Below, one piece after another: positions 54,858 through 64,000 of a DNA stretch of 64,000 bases. This DNA is from Microglena sp. YARC (taxonomy: Eukaryota; Chlorophyta; Chlorophyceae; Chlamydomonadales; Chlamydomonadaceae), in the NCBI GenBank assembly GCA_022414725.1, contig CM039464.1, positions 60,433,908-60,497,907 on the forward strand, given 5' to 3'. The notes below the pieces were generated by a model, which searched no databases, was not told where the DNA came from, and saw nothing but the letters and a program-made list of their open reading frames with translations. Each line of letters begins with the position of its first letter. Position 1 is the stretch's first letter. A program made the translations under genes and the position numbers.

Positions 54858-56296
54858 CTAAAGATACGACAGGAATAAATACACAACAATATCTACATCA
54901 TCGAAGAAAACATTTATACTCGGTTTCAAAAACCAAATCGAAAAAATCTCCAAGGAAACAATGGGCGCAATAATCAAATATTTTCTGCTACATCTGGAAT
55001 TATTGGGCACATGCAGCGATATTTTCGCTTGAGCAAACTGAACACCAGCCGCCTCAGGATCCATCAAAAGCGTGCAGACATCGGCGTGATCTTCCTTGGC
55101 AACCGCATCAAGGCCATGCTGTTGACAGAGTTCGCCCAGGCCCTGAACTCAATTCCAGCAACCGCTGGATCCCATGAGCAGCTTGCAGACATCTGCGTGA
55201 CCTGCCTTGGCAACCTCCCCCAAAGCCCAGCTGTGCGTAGAGTTTCGCCCCGGGCCCTGAACTCAAGTCCAGCCACCACTGGATCCATGAGCAGCTTGCA
55301 GACATCTGAGTGACCTTCCTTGGCCGCGCCCACAAGGCCCTGCTGTCTCTAGAGTTCGCCCTGGCCCTGAACTCAATTCCAGCCACCTCTGGATCCATCA
55401 GTAGCTTGCAGACATCTGCGTGACCTTCCTTGGCAGCCTCCCACAATGCCCTGCTGTCTCTAGAGTTCGCCCGGGCCCTGAACTCAATTCCAGCCACCTC
55501 TGGATCCATCAGCAGCTTGCAGACATCTGCGTGACCTTCCTTGGCAGCATCACACAATGCCCAGCTGGCGTTAGAGTTCGCCCTGGCCTGAAATCAATTC
55601 CAGCCACATCTGGATCCATAAGCAGCTTGCAGACATCTGCGTGACCTTCCTTGGCAGCCGCCCACAAGACCCAGCTGGCGTTTAGAGTTCGCCCGGACCT
55701 ATACTCAATTCAGCCACCTCTGGATCCATGAGCACTTGCAGACATCTGGCATGACCTTCCTCTGCAGCCGCCCACAAGGCTTGCAGTTGTCATTGGATCT
55801 CATCGGACATCTGCGTTCAGCTCTGGGCTGAACTCAAGTCCAGCCACCTCTGGAATCCATTCAGCAGCTTGCAGACATCTGCGTGACCTACATGGGCAGA
55901 CCGCCCACAAGGCCCAGTTGTCGTCAGAGTTAGCCCGGGCCCTGAACTCAATTCCAGCCACCTCTGGATCCATGAGCAGCTTGCAGACATCTGCGTGACC
56001 TGCCTTGGCAGCCACATGGAGAAGCTTGTTTTCGTTCGCTCCCCTCATTGTAGGCCCCCTTACCTGTACAAGAGGAATTGGGACCAAGCATACTGCTAAG
56101 AGGTCGGCTCGCCCTTTCGCCATCATCTCTCCAACTCGCTGTGGTGGTTGTATCAGTCCGGTAAGTGGCCATCCAGAAAATCTGTCGTGCAGAGTTTTTT
56201 ACACACTAATACAATCTTTGTGTTGGAAGATAATAGGGGCATACGATCAAGAATGTCAGGGGGAAACGTTAGGAATGATCGCGTGTGCGAATGCAT
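54858..56296 (-). pseudogene. F-box/ankyrin paralogue 2
   Basis: ATG 56,296 ('MHSHTRSFLTFPPDILDRMP'), F-box-like 'NTKIVLVCKKLCTTDFL', 'MMAKGRADLLAVC', then eight to ten 37-residue ankyrin-like repeats. A frame of four repeats (55,557-55,108) is readable without a break; elsewhere small indels shift it about every 200 bp. The C-terminal extension after the last repeat ('VPNNSRCSRKYLIIAPIV') is conserved at DNA level in the next two paralogues (ATCTGGAATTATTGGGCAC). Confidence 0.8.
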
Positions 56297-56437
56297 GTTA
56301 GATGAACAGTGTGTACAAACAAGCGCACAGGATGGTATAAATAAACAATGAGTTGGGATAAACCTATAAACCCTTGGTTTCACTTGCCTGGTATGCAAGC
56401 GGCACTTGCCTGGCGGTATCTGCAAGCGGTACATAAT

Positions 56438-56602
56438 GGGTGTTCCTGCCTCGCGGCGTTTTTTTTAAATTTCCAAGCAGAAGTTAGAGCCGTCCGAACG
56501 ACTCACTCACTCGCCAACCCAGAGATTTAGTTCTCCGTGGAATTGCGATTTCCGACCAGACAGGCTCCGAAAACAGTCAAAATACCTCCGGGAGATAGGA
56601 AC
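56438..56602. mobile_element. Second-family MITE, diverged copy
   Basis: Left end GGGTGTTCCTGCCTCGCGGC; right end CCTCCGGGAGATAGGAACA, its imperfect reverse complement. The interior has AGCAGAAGTTAGAGCCGT. A matching left half is at 58,645, upstream of the next ankyrin gene, so the MITE was duplicated with the gene. Confidence 0.75.
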
Positions 56603-56799
56603 AAATGTACTGGTGGCAAATTGTCAATACAACAGATATTGGTCTTCAGAGATTGATTGACACAAAAACATTCAAGGACAGAAGTTACAGTCTTAAAAGT
56701 AGCCTGAAAAGTCAAAGTGCTGGCTCACATCGCGTGCGATCAATAATAATTTTCAAAGAGTTTCCTGCCTCATCATAATCAAATATTTCTGCTACATCT

Positions 56800-58490
56800 G
56801 GAATTATTGGGCACACGCAGCGAGAAAACTGACACATTGCTGAATACGTTTGAGAGAGTGGATAAAAATGCCATGCTATACGGTGGCAATAAAGTGTCTT
56901 GGACCCTAACACAATGACCTAGGACATCTGCGTAAGATTCAACAAGGGTCTGTAGCTCGGGGCCAGCCGCCTCTGGATCATCAAAAGCGAGCAGACATCT
57001 GCGTGACTGCCCTTGGCAGCCCGCCCACAAAGCCATGCTGTCTCTAGAGTATCGCCGACTGGCCCTTAACTCAAGTCCAGCCACCGCTGGATCCATGAGC
57101 AGCTTGCAGACATCTGCGTGACCTTCACTGGCGGCCCCCGCCCCACAATGCCCTGCTGTTGCTAGAGTTCGCCTGGCCCATGAACTCAATTCCAGCCACC
57201 GCATGGATCCATGAGCAGCTTGACAGAATCTGCGTGACCTGCCTGTGCAGCATCCAACAAGGCCCCTGCTGGCGCTAGAGTTCGCCTGGCCCTGTACTCA
57301 ATTCCAGCCACCTCTGGATCCATCAGCAGCTTGCAGACATCTGCGTGGCTGCATGGCCGCCCAACCTCTCCAGGCCATGCTGGTTGATAGAGTTCGAGCC
57401 GGGCCCTGAAACTCAAGTCCAGACCACCACTGGATACCATCAGCAGCTTGCAGACACTATGCGTGCCTTCCTATTGCAGCCTCACAAATGCCAGCTGCCA
57501 TGATCGTTAACGCCCCCCCCTGTACTCTCTACGTCAGCACCTCTGGATCCATCATACAGCTGCAGACATGCTGGGTGACCTGTCCCTTGCAGCCGCCCAC
57601 AAAGGCCTGCTGTCGATAGAGTTCGCACCTGCCCCTGAACTCAATTCCAGCCACCGCTGGATCCATGAGCATGAAGGCTTGCAGACATCTGCAATGATTG
57701 ATTAAGCAGCCGCCCACAATGCCCAGCTGTCTCTAGAGTTCGCCCTGGCCCTTGAACTCAATTCCAGTCACCTCTGGATCCATGGCATCTTGCAGACATC
57801 TGCGTGACTTCCTCTGCAGCAACCACAAGGCCCTGCTTTCGCTAGAGTTTCGCCCTGGCCCTGAACTTCAATTCCAGCCACCAGACTGGATTCCATCAAC
57901 ATCTTGCAGACATCTGCATGACCTTTCCCTTGCACCGTTTCCAATGCCACTGCTGTCGATAGAGTTCGCCCTGTCTCAATGAACTCAAGTCCGGCCACCT
58001 CTGGATCCATGAGCGCAGCTTGCAGACATCTGCGTGACTTCATTGGCAGCCGCCCACAAGGACCACGCGCTTTCTCTAGAGTTCGCCCTGTGCCCTGAAC
58101 TAATATCCAGCCACCGCTGGATCATGAGCAACAGCTTGCAGACATCCTTTCGTGACCTTCCTTGGCAGCCCACATGGAGAAAGCTTGTTTTCATTTTTGG
58201 TTCGCCCCTCAATTGTAGGACCCGTTCACCTGTACAAAGAGGATTGGACACAAGCATAGCTGCTAGAAGGTAGTCGGGCGCGCCCTTTGGTCGCCATCAA
58301 TCTCTCCAACCACTCTCTGTGGTGGTTATGGATCAGTCGGGTAAGGGCAATCCTGAAAATCTGAGTTGCGCATAGTTTTGCACACTAACATATCTTTGGG
58401 TTGGAAGAAGAATATTGGCAATACGATCAATAATGTCATGGGGACACGCAAGGAGTGGAGAACGATGATCGGTGTGGCGACTCGAAGCAT
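56800..58490 (-). pseudogene. F-box/ankyrin paralogue 3, heavily shifted
   Basis: The start 'MLRVATPIIVL' near 58,490 is itself shifted; 'DMLVCKTMRNSDFQD' keeps the F-box end. About twelve ankyrin-like units can be followed by the CTCTGGATCCATCAGCAGCT word, but indels occur about every 50-100 bp, so no repeat run is open for long. It ends in the shared C-terminal sequence near 56,800. Damage density is higher than in paralogues 1 and 2, and many changes are one-base insertions. Confidence 0.75.
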
Positions 58491-58644
58491 TTTCGATGTT
58501 ACAATTGCATGCAAGCGCACAGGAATGGTATATAAAATACTGAGTTGGGATAAACCTTTAAACGCCTAATAAACCCTGGGTTTTCAACTTCCTGGCATGC
58601 AAGAGGCCTTTTCCTGGCGGTATCTCTGCAAGCGGTATTAGAAT

Positions 58645-58800
58645 GGGTGTTCCTGCTCCCGGCGATTCTTTTTGAATTTCAAAAGCAGAAGTTAGAGCCG
58701 TACGAACGATCTCTCAATCGCCAACCAGAGATTTAGCTCTCCGATGAATTTCGAATTTTCCGACCAGACCAGGTTTCCCGAATGAGCATTCGCGAAATGG
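58645..58800. mobile_element. Second-family MITE, left half
   Basis: GGGTGTTCCTGCTCCCGGCG and the following CAAAAGCAGAAGTTAGAGCCG parallel 56,438-56,500; the right end is not recognisable. Confidence 0.6.
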
Positions 58801-58889
58801 TCGCGACAACTAAACATTAGGTTACGGACGCAAGTGATTATGAGGCAAGGTTATTGCTCTCATAAATCAAATATTTATGCTACATCTAA

Positions 58890-61114
58890 AATTATTGGGC
58901 ACACGCAGCGATATTTTAGCTTGAAGCAAACTGAATCAAGACATTCTGAAAAGTTTGAGGAGAGTATATACATCTTGCCCTAAGGTGGCAATAAAGAAAC
59001 GTGTCCAAGTTTCACACAATGGCCACTATACTAAAGTCCAGCCACTGCTAGATCCATGCAGCATGCTTGCAGACATCGCGTGACACCCTTCCTTTGCAGG
59101 CCTCCACAATGCCCTGCTGTCAGTTAGAGTCCGCCGGCGGGGCCTGAACTCAAGTCCAGCCACCTCTGGATCCATCAGCAGCTTGCAGAGCATCTGCGTG
59201 GACTGCTTTGCTCAGCCTCCACAGGCCAGCAGTGCGTCGTTAGGTTCAGGGCGCCTGAACTCAAGTCCAGCCACGCTGGATCCATCAGCAGTTTGCAGAC
59301 ATTCGTCCGTGACCTGCTTGCGCAGCCCGCGCCCAGGCCTGCTGTCTCTAGAGTCGGCCCTGGTCCCTGAACTCAAGTCCAGCCACATCTTGGATCCATG
59401 CCAGCAGCTTGCAACAATCTGCGTGACCTTTTCGTTGCAGCCGCCAACAAGACCCTGCTGTTGCTAGAGTTCGCCCTGGCACTAACTCAAGTCAGCCACA
59501 GTGCTGGAAATTCATCAGCAGATTTGCCATACATCTGAGTGACCTGCCTTTGGCAAGCCAGCCACAAGGCCCACTGCTTGTCGCTAGAGTTCGCCCTGGC
59601 TGAACTCAATTCCAGCCACCTCTGGATCATGAGCAGCTTGCAAAACGATCTGCGTGACCTTTCGTTTGCAGCCTCACACAAGGCGCCTGCTGTCGCTAGA
59701 GTTCGCCCACTGGCCCCTGAAACTCGAGTTCCAGCAGTTATAATTTATAATATGTTTGTTTATTATAGGTAGTTGTTGGTGTGATAATGATTTACTGAAG
59801 ATTTATTGTCGTACTATGATAGGTTATTGTATATGGTGATAAGTGTTGGATGTATAGTAGGTTTTTGTTAATATTTGTTAATTGGACTTGTCTATGTTAA
59901 TAGTTTTCTACTTGCTGGAATCCATAATGCATCTTGCAGACATTGCTGACGTGACCAGCCTTGGCAGCCTCACACAATGCCACAGCTGGCGTTAGAGTTT
60001 GGCCTGGCCCTGAACTCAAGATCAGCAGCCACTCTCGGACATCACTCACCGCACTCTCTTGCAGACATCTGCGTGACCTGACCTTGGCAGCCACCCCACA
60101 AGAGCAGCTGCTCGCTATAGTGTTCGCGGCGGTCCCTATAGTCAAGTCCAGCCACTCGCTGGATGCCATCAGCAGCTTGCAAACATCTGCGTGAACTTAT
60201 CGTTGCAGCCGCCAACAAAGGAGACTGCTGTCTCTAGAGTTAGCCCTGTAACAGACTATAAATCATCTTGCTAGTACAAGTGAGTGATAGTAGTATGGTG
60301 GATTATGATACCTAGACGCAATAACACACAGGGGCGCCTTGAACTCATAGTCCGGCCAAACGCTGGAATCCATGAGCAGCTTGCAGACATCTATGCGTGA
60401 CTTCATTGGCGCAAGCCAGCCCTATAAATGCCACAGGCTGTCGCTAGAGGACGTTCGGCCTGGCCTGAACTCAAGTCCAAGCCACCGCTGGATTCCATCA
60501 GCAAGCTGTGAGCAGAATATGCGTGACCGTCCATAGGCAGCCCGCCTGCAAGTGCCCTGCTGTTGAGCATTGTTACGGGCCTGGCCGGCTGACTCAAGTC
60601 CAGACCACCTCTGGATCCATGAGCATTGCTTTGCAGACATCTAGCGCGTGACCTTCCTCTGCAGCAACCCACAAGGCCCTGCTGTTCGCTAGAGATCGCC
60701 CTGGCCCTGCACCCAATCAATTCCAGCCACCGTGGGATCCCATCAACAGCTTGCAGACACGTGCATATGACCTTCCTTGCAGCCGTCCACAATGGCCCTG
60801 CTGATGTCGATTAGAGTTGCGCCCTGCCCCTGAACTCAAGTCCGCGCCACCTCTGGATCCATGGCACAGGCTTGCAGTCATCTTGCGTGACCTTCATTGG
60901 CAGCGCCATTCAAGGACCAACTGCTTCTCTGAAGAGTTTTCGCCTCGCCTGAAGCCATTCCAGCCACCGCTGGATCCATGAGCAGCTTGCAGACATCTGC
61001 ATGACCTTTCCTTGGGCCAGCCACATGGAGAAGTCTTGGTTTTCATATTATTGGGTTCGCCCTCAAATTGGTAGGAACGGACCGTTCACCATGTACAAGA
61101 GGACTTGTGACACC
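58890..61114 (-). pseudogene. F-box/ankyrin paralogue 4, heavily shifted, runs into gap
   Basis: Ankyrin-like units (words CTGGATCCAT, GCTTGCAGACATCTGCGTGA) run from about 59,030 to 61,000. The F-box linker end (TTCGCCCTCAAATTG, CCGTTCACC) lies at 61,050-61,094, just before the N gap that hides the N-terminus. Two unrelated AT-rich inserts interrupt it, at about 59,735-59,915 and 60,248-60,330. The shared C-terminal sequence is at 58,893-58,935. Confidence 0.72.
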
Positions 61115-62114
61115 NNNNNNNNNNNNNNNNNNNNNNNNNNNNNNNNNNNNNNNNNNNNNNNNNNNNNNNNNNNNNNNNNNNNNNNNNNNNNNNNNNNNNN
61201 NNNNNNNNNNNNNNNNNNNNNNNNNNNNNNNNNNNNNNNNNNNNNNNNNNNNNNNNNNNNNNNNNNNNNNNNNNNNNNNNNNNNNNNNNNNNNNNNNNNN
61301 NNNNNNNNNNNNNNNNNNNNNNNNNNNNNNNNNNNNNNNNNNNNNNNNNNNNNNNNNNNNNNNNNNNNNNNNNNNNNNNNNNNNNNNNNNNNNNNNNNNN
61401 NNNNNNNNNNNNNNNNNNNNNNNNNNNNNNNNNNNNNNNNNNNNNNNNNNNNNNNNNNNNNNNNNNNNNNNNNNNNNNNNNNNNNNNNNNNNNNNNNNNN
61501 NNNNNNNNNNNNNNNNNNNNNNNNNNNNNNNNNNNNNNNNNNNNNNNNNNNNNNNNNNNNNNNNNNNNNNNNNNNNNNNNNNNNNNNNNNNNNNNNNNNN
61601 NNNNNNNNNNNNNNNNNNNNNNNNNNNNNNNNNNNNNNNNNNNNNNNNNNNNNNNNNNNNNNNNNNNNNNNNNNNNNNNNNNNNNNNNNNNNNNNNNNNN
61701 NNNNNNNNNNNNNNNNNNNNNNNNNNNNNNNNNNNNNNNNNNNNNNNNNNNNNNNNNNNNNNNNNNNNNNNNNNNNNNNNNNNNNNNNNNNNNNNNNNNN
61801 NNNNNNNNNNNNNNNNNNNNNNNNNNNNNNNNNNNNNNNNNNNNNNNNNNNNNNNNNNNNNNNNNNNNNNNNNNNNNNNNNNNNNNNNNNNNNNNNNNNN
61901 NNNNNNNNNNNNNNNNNNNNNNNNNNNNNNNNNNNNNNNNNNNNNNNNNNNNNNNNNNNNNNNNNNNNNNNNNNNNNNNNNNNNNNNNNNNNNNNNNNNN
62001 NNNNNNNNNNNNNNNNNNNNNNNNNNNNNNNNNNNNNNNNNNNNNNNNNNNNNNNNNNNNNNNNNNNNNNNNNNNNNNNNNNNNNNNNNNNNNNNNNNNN
62101 NNNNNNNNNNNNNN
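61115..62114. other. Assembly gap (1000 N)
   Basis: Exactly 1000 N inside or just upstream of the fourth ankyrin gene. Confidence 0.99.
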
Positions 62115-62285
62115 AGGACCGAAAGAGAGGTAAATAGAAATTAATACTGTTGCACATAGTCCTTACACAATTCGAGGGACACTGAGTTTGTGCGGATATA
62201 CTTCGTTCTGGTCCTTCAATTGAGACAACTAGTAAATATAACGGAAATATTGCACGAATACGATGTGAAAATCGATAGACATGCT

Positions 62286-62411
62286 ATGGTTGGTAGACAT
62301 GATATCAAGTTTGTTGGGTTGTTTGTTATTGTTTGTATGTTGTTTGGTATATTGTTGTTGTTCAAAGGAAGGAAAAAGGCTCAATTTTTTTTGGCATGGA
62401 AAATAATATAA
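62286..62411 (+). CDS. Possible tiny membrane protein
   Basis: ATG 62,286; 41 residues with one hydrophobic segment ('FVGLFVIVCMLFGILLLF') and a basic end ('KGRKKAQ'). It may be a small viral membrane protein, but chance is not excluded. Confidence 0.3.
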   Translation: MVGRHDIKFVGLFVIVCMLFGILLLFKGRKKAQFFLAWKII

Positions 62412-62674
62412 AAGCAGAAGAGGAAGAAGACATACAGAAAGATCATACAAAGACATACAGGACAAAAAGATGAAAATACGATAAATACAAAGACTTGACG
62501 CGTATCCTTTACCTATTGGGTTTCAAATGGTACTCGAAGAATGGATAGATATCCGCAACAACACAACACGGGACGAGGCAATATACGCCCTGCTCGCACA
62601 CGGTCTACACGCAGTGCGGACATCAACAACATCGAATGATATGAGGGTCGTCGTTCAGTGCAGATCGTCGGATA

Positions 62675-62800
62675 CTGGTATGAGTATGGTATTGTTATGA
62701 GTATGGTATGGTATGGTATGGTATAGGTATGGTATGGTATGGTATGTTGGTATGGTATGGTAATGGTATGTATGGTATGGTATGGTATGGTATCGGTAAT
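62675..62800. repeat. (GGTAT)n microsatellite
   Basis: Runs of GGTAT with occasional extra bases. It lies directly beside the MITE at 62,809. Confidence 0.92.
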
Positions 62801-62808
62801 ACTGGGGA

Positions 62809-63113
62809 CAGTCAACGGAATACTTAAATGAAACCGCTTCGTGTACGGCACACCTTGCGGTGTACCTAATGTGTTCGCGACCAAGAGTAAGGTGTACAAT
62901 AACGTAAAGGCGCACAAGAGAAGCACAGGAGGGGTGGCTCGCCAACTCCTTGTCGATTCTCAAAATCGATCGGAGCGGTAGCCAGAGGCTACGAGGACTG
63001 GGCGATTCTCTCCAGAAACATGTCATTTACTCGACGCGGGATCGCTTTTCTGCTTCACAATCGCAGGTGTACGTACACTCAAGAAAGGGTTCATTTTATG
63101 TATTCCGTGAGTG
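62809..63113. mobile_element. Tc1-like MITE (about 305 bp)
   Basis: Left end CAGTCAACGGAATACTTAAA; right end TTCATTTTATGTATTCCGTG, its imperfect inversion, with TA outside the right end. The interior (GCACAAGAGAAGCACAGGAG, CGATTCTCTCCAGAAACATG) is the inverted form of the middle of the 33,531-34,014 element. Confidence 0.8.
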
Positions 63114-64000
63114 TAAGATGAATGAATGGACTGACGGGGGGCTTCTAAGCCGCAGTGGATTTGCAGCCCCGTTATAAAAATGAGTGTAAACAACGCAAAA
63201 TCCTACATGGCGGTTTCGCATCGCTCCTCGGTGGTCCACACATGCCAAGCGGGCGCTCCATGTACACGCAAACGGGCGGAAAACTGTCGCATTCGAAAAA
63301 ATATAATAACGCAGGAAAACCCTAAACCCTAAAAGGCGGTTCCACTAGGGAAGCTCATTGTTTCAGCAAAGTAAAATGATTTCCATACATCTCGATGGAA
63401 TCACGTGTGCACCTCGTTGAGGCTCCATTCAGGTTTTGGGACAGTTTGTCCCATCCACTGTGATCTTCCTCGGTCCATGCGCGCAATCGCGCAAGGAGTT
63501 GGCCTTGGTCGGGATGCCAGACTCAGATCATCAGTCTTTTGTACTGCCTCGTCCAAACGCCAGTCTCCAGGTGTGCAACGGCTTTGTTTGACACCAGTAC
63601 GTCCACCAGCTGGTGGACATGGTCGCCCTGGGTAGGCCCCGCCTGCGAGGACGTTTCCTAATATCACCGTCCTCGCCATCAATGCGGCTAAGTCCTTCAA
63701 ACGCGTGGGCCGGCTGATAGGCAGGCTCGGCTCGGGCCTCGGTTCGGGCTCGTAGTCAACTCTGACATGGCTCGGGCTCCGTCGTCGTCGGACTCGGGCT
63801 CGTCGTCGTCGGACCTCGGCTCGGCTCTGGGCTCGGGCCTCGTCGTCGACATGGGCTCGGGTCGGACATGGGCCTCGGTTCGGGCCTCGTAGTCAGACTC
63901 TGGACATATAGCTCGGGCTGGGTCGCGTCGTCGGACTCAACCCCAATCAGACGTATACCAAGGATACAATGCACGGGCTCATGTGCGTCAGAATGCCGGT
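63114..64000. other. No confident gene; GC-rich low complexity
   Basis: Open frames at 63,401-63,700 overlap on both strands and match nothing I recognise. A short telomere-like CCCTAAACCCTAAAA lies at 63,320-63,334. From 63,720 onward GGCTCGGGC and GTCGTCGTCGG words repeat. Confidence 0.5.

Overview
The window looks like a eukaryotic (most likely algal) chromosome that carries a decaying copy of a giant DNA virus (Nucleocytoviricota). Host-type signs are a LINE 3' end, megasatellite DNA, very long low-complexity tracts and short tracts of the TTTAGGG-type telomere repeat used by plants and many algae. Virus-type signs are a D5-like primase-helicase, a fused RNA polymerase Rpb3/Rpb11-like gene, GIY-YIG-like T5orf172 genes, F-box/ankyrin paralogues, an MscS-type channel and a 24-residue NPNITW-repeat protein. 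No capsid protein, DNA polymerase B or packaging ATPase is visible. The species cannot be named from the sequence alone.

Layout. 1-6.75 kb: 27-bp satellite. 6.95-7.72 kb: LINE 3' remnant. 8.0-8.8 kb: 35-bp and 80-90-bp arrays. 9.4 kb: (CAGA)n. 10-17.9 kb: a ~189-bp satellite bounded by two direct copies of a ~120-bp sequence. 18-19.56 kb: CA-rich minisatellite. 19,561-20,560: 1000 N. 20.9-26.1 kb: a block bounded by inverted repeats, holding broken virus-like genes and a telomeric insertion. 26.1-32 kb: broken membrane-protein gene, F-box/ankyrin gene, NPNITW-repeat gene and small duplicated membrane proteins. 32.3-42.4 kb: MscS gene, a large glycosyltransferase-61 receptor-like gene, a 221-bp tandem array, and D5 with two orphan D5 fragments. 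42.5-48.1 kb: T5orf172 pair, F-box/zinc-finger gene, a two-repeat protein and a 429-residue protein. 48.2-51.3 kb: Tc1/mariner-like transposase remnant, MITEs, an ankyrin gene and a membrane protein. 51.5-54.9 kb: CAP-domain secreted protein, a possible Fanzor/TnpB tail, and Rpb3/11. 54.9-61.1 kb: three more ankyrin genes. 61,115-62,114: 1000 N. 62-64 kb: MITE and low-complexity DNA.

Most virus-like genes carry one to several frameshifts, many at homopolymers, so either real pseudogenisation or uncorrected long-read indels could explain them; the ankyrin copies at 56.8-61.1 kb are the worst. Two long genes are uninterrupted: the glycosyltransferase-61 gene (34,807-36,936) and the 429-residue gene (46,826-48,115). 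Two families of short inverted-repeat elements (one Tc1/mariner-like with CAGTC ends and mostly TA flanks, one with GGGCGTTCC ends) are scattered through the viral part, and several sit at the edges of duplicated gene fragments.

Where intact, the viral genes would cover replication (D5), transcription (Rpb3/11), ubiquitin-linked host interaction (F-box/ankyrin, F-box/zinc finger) and membrane or cell-surface functions (MscS, GT61 receptor, CAP protein, small membrane proteins).
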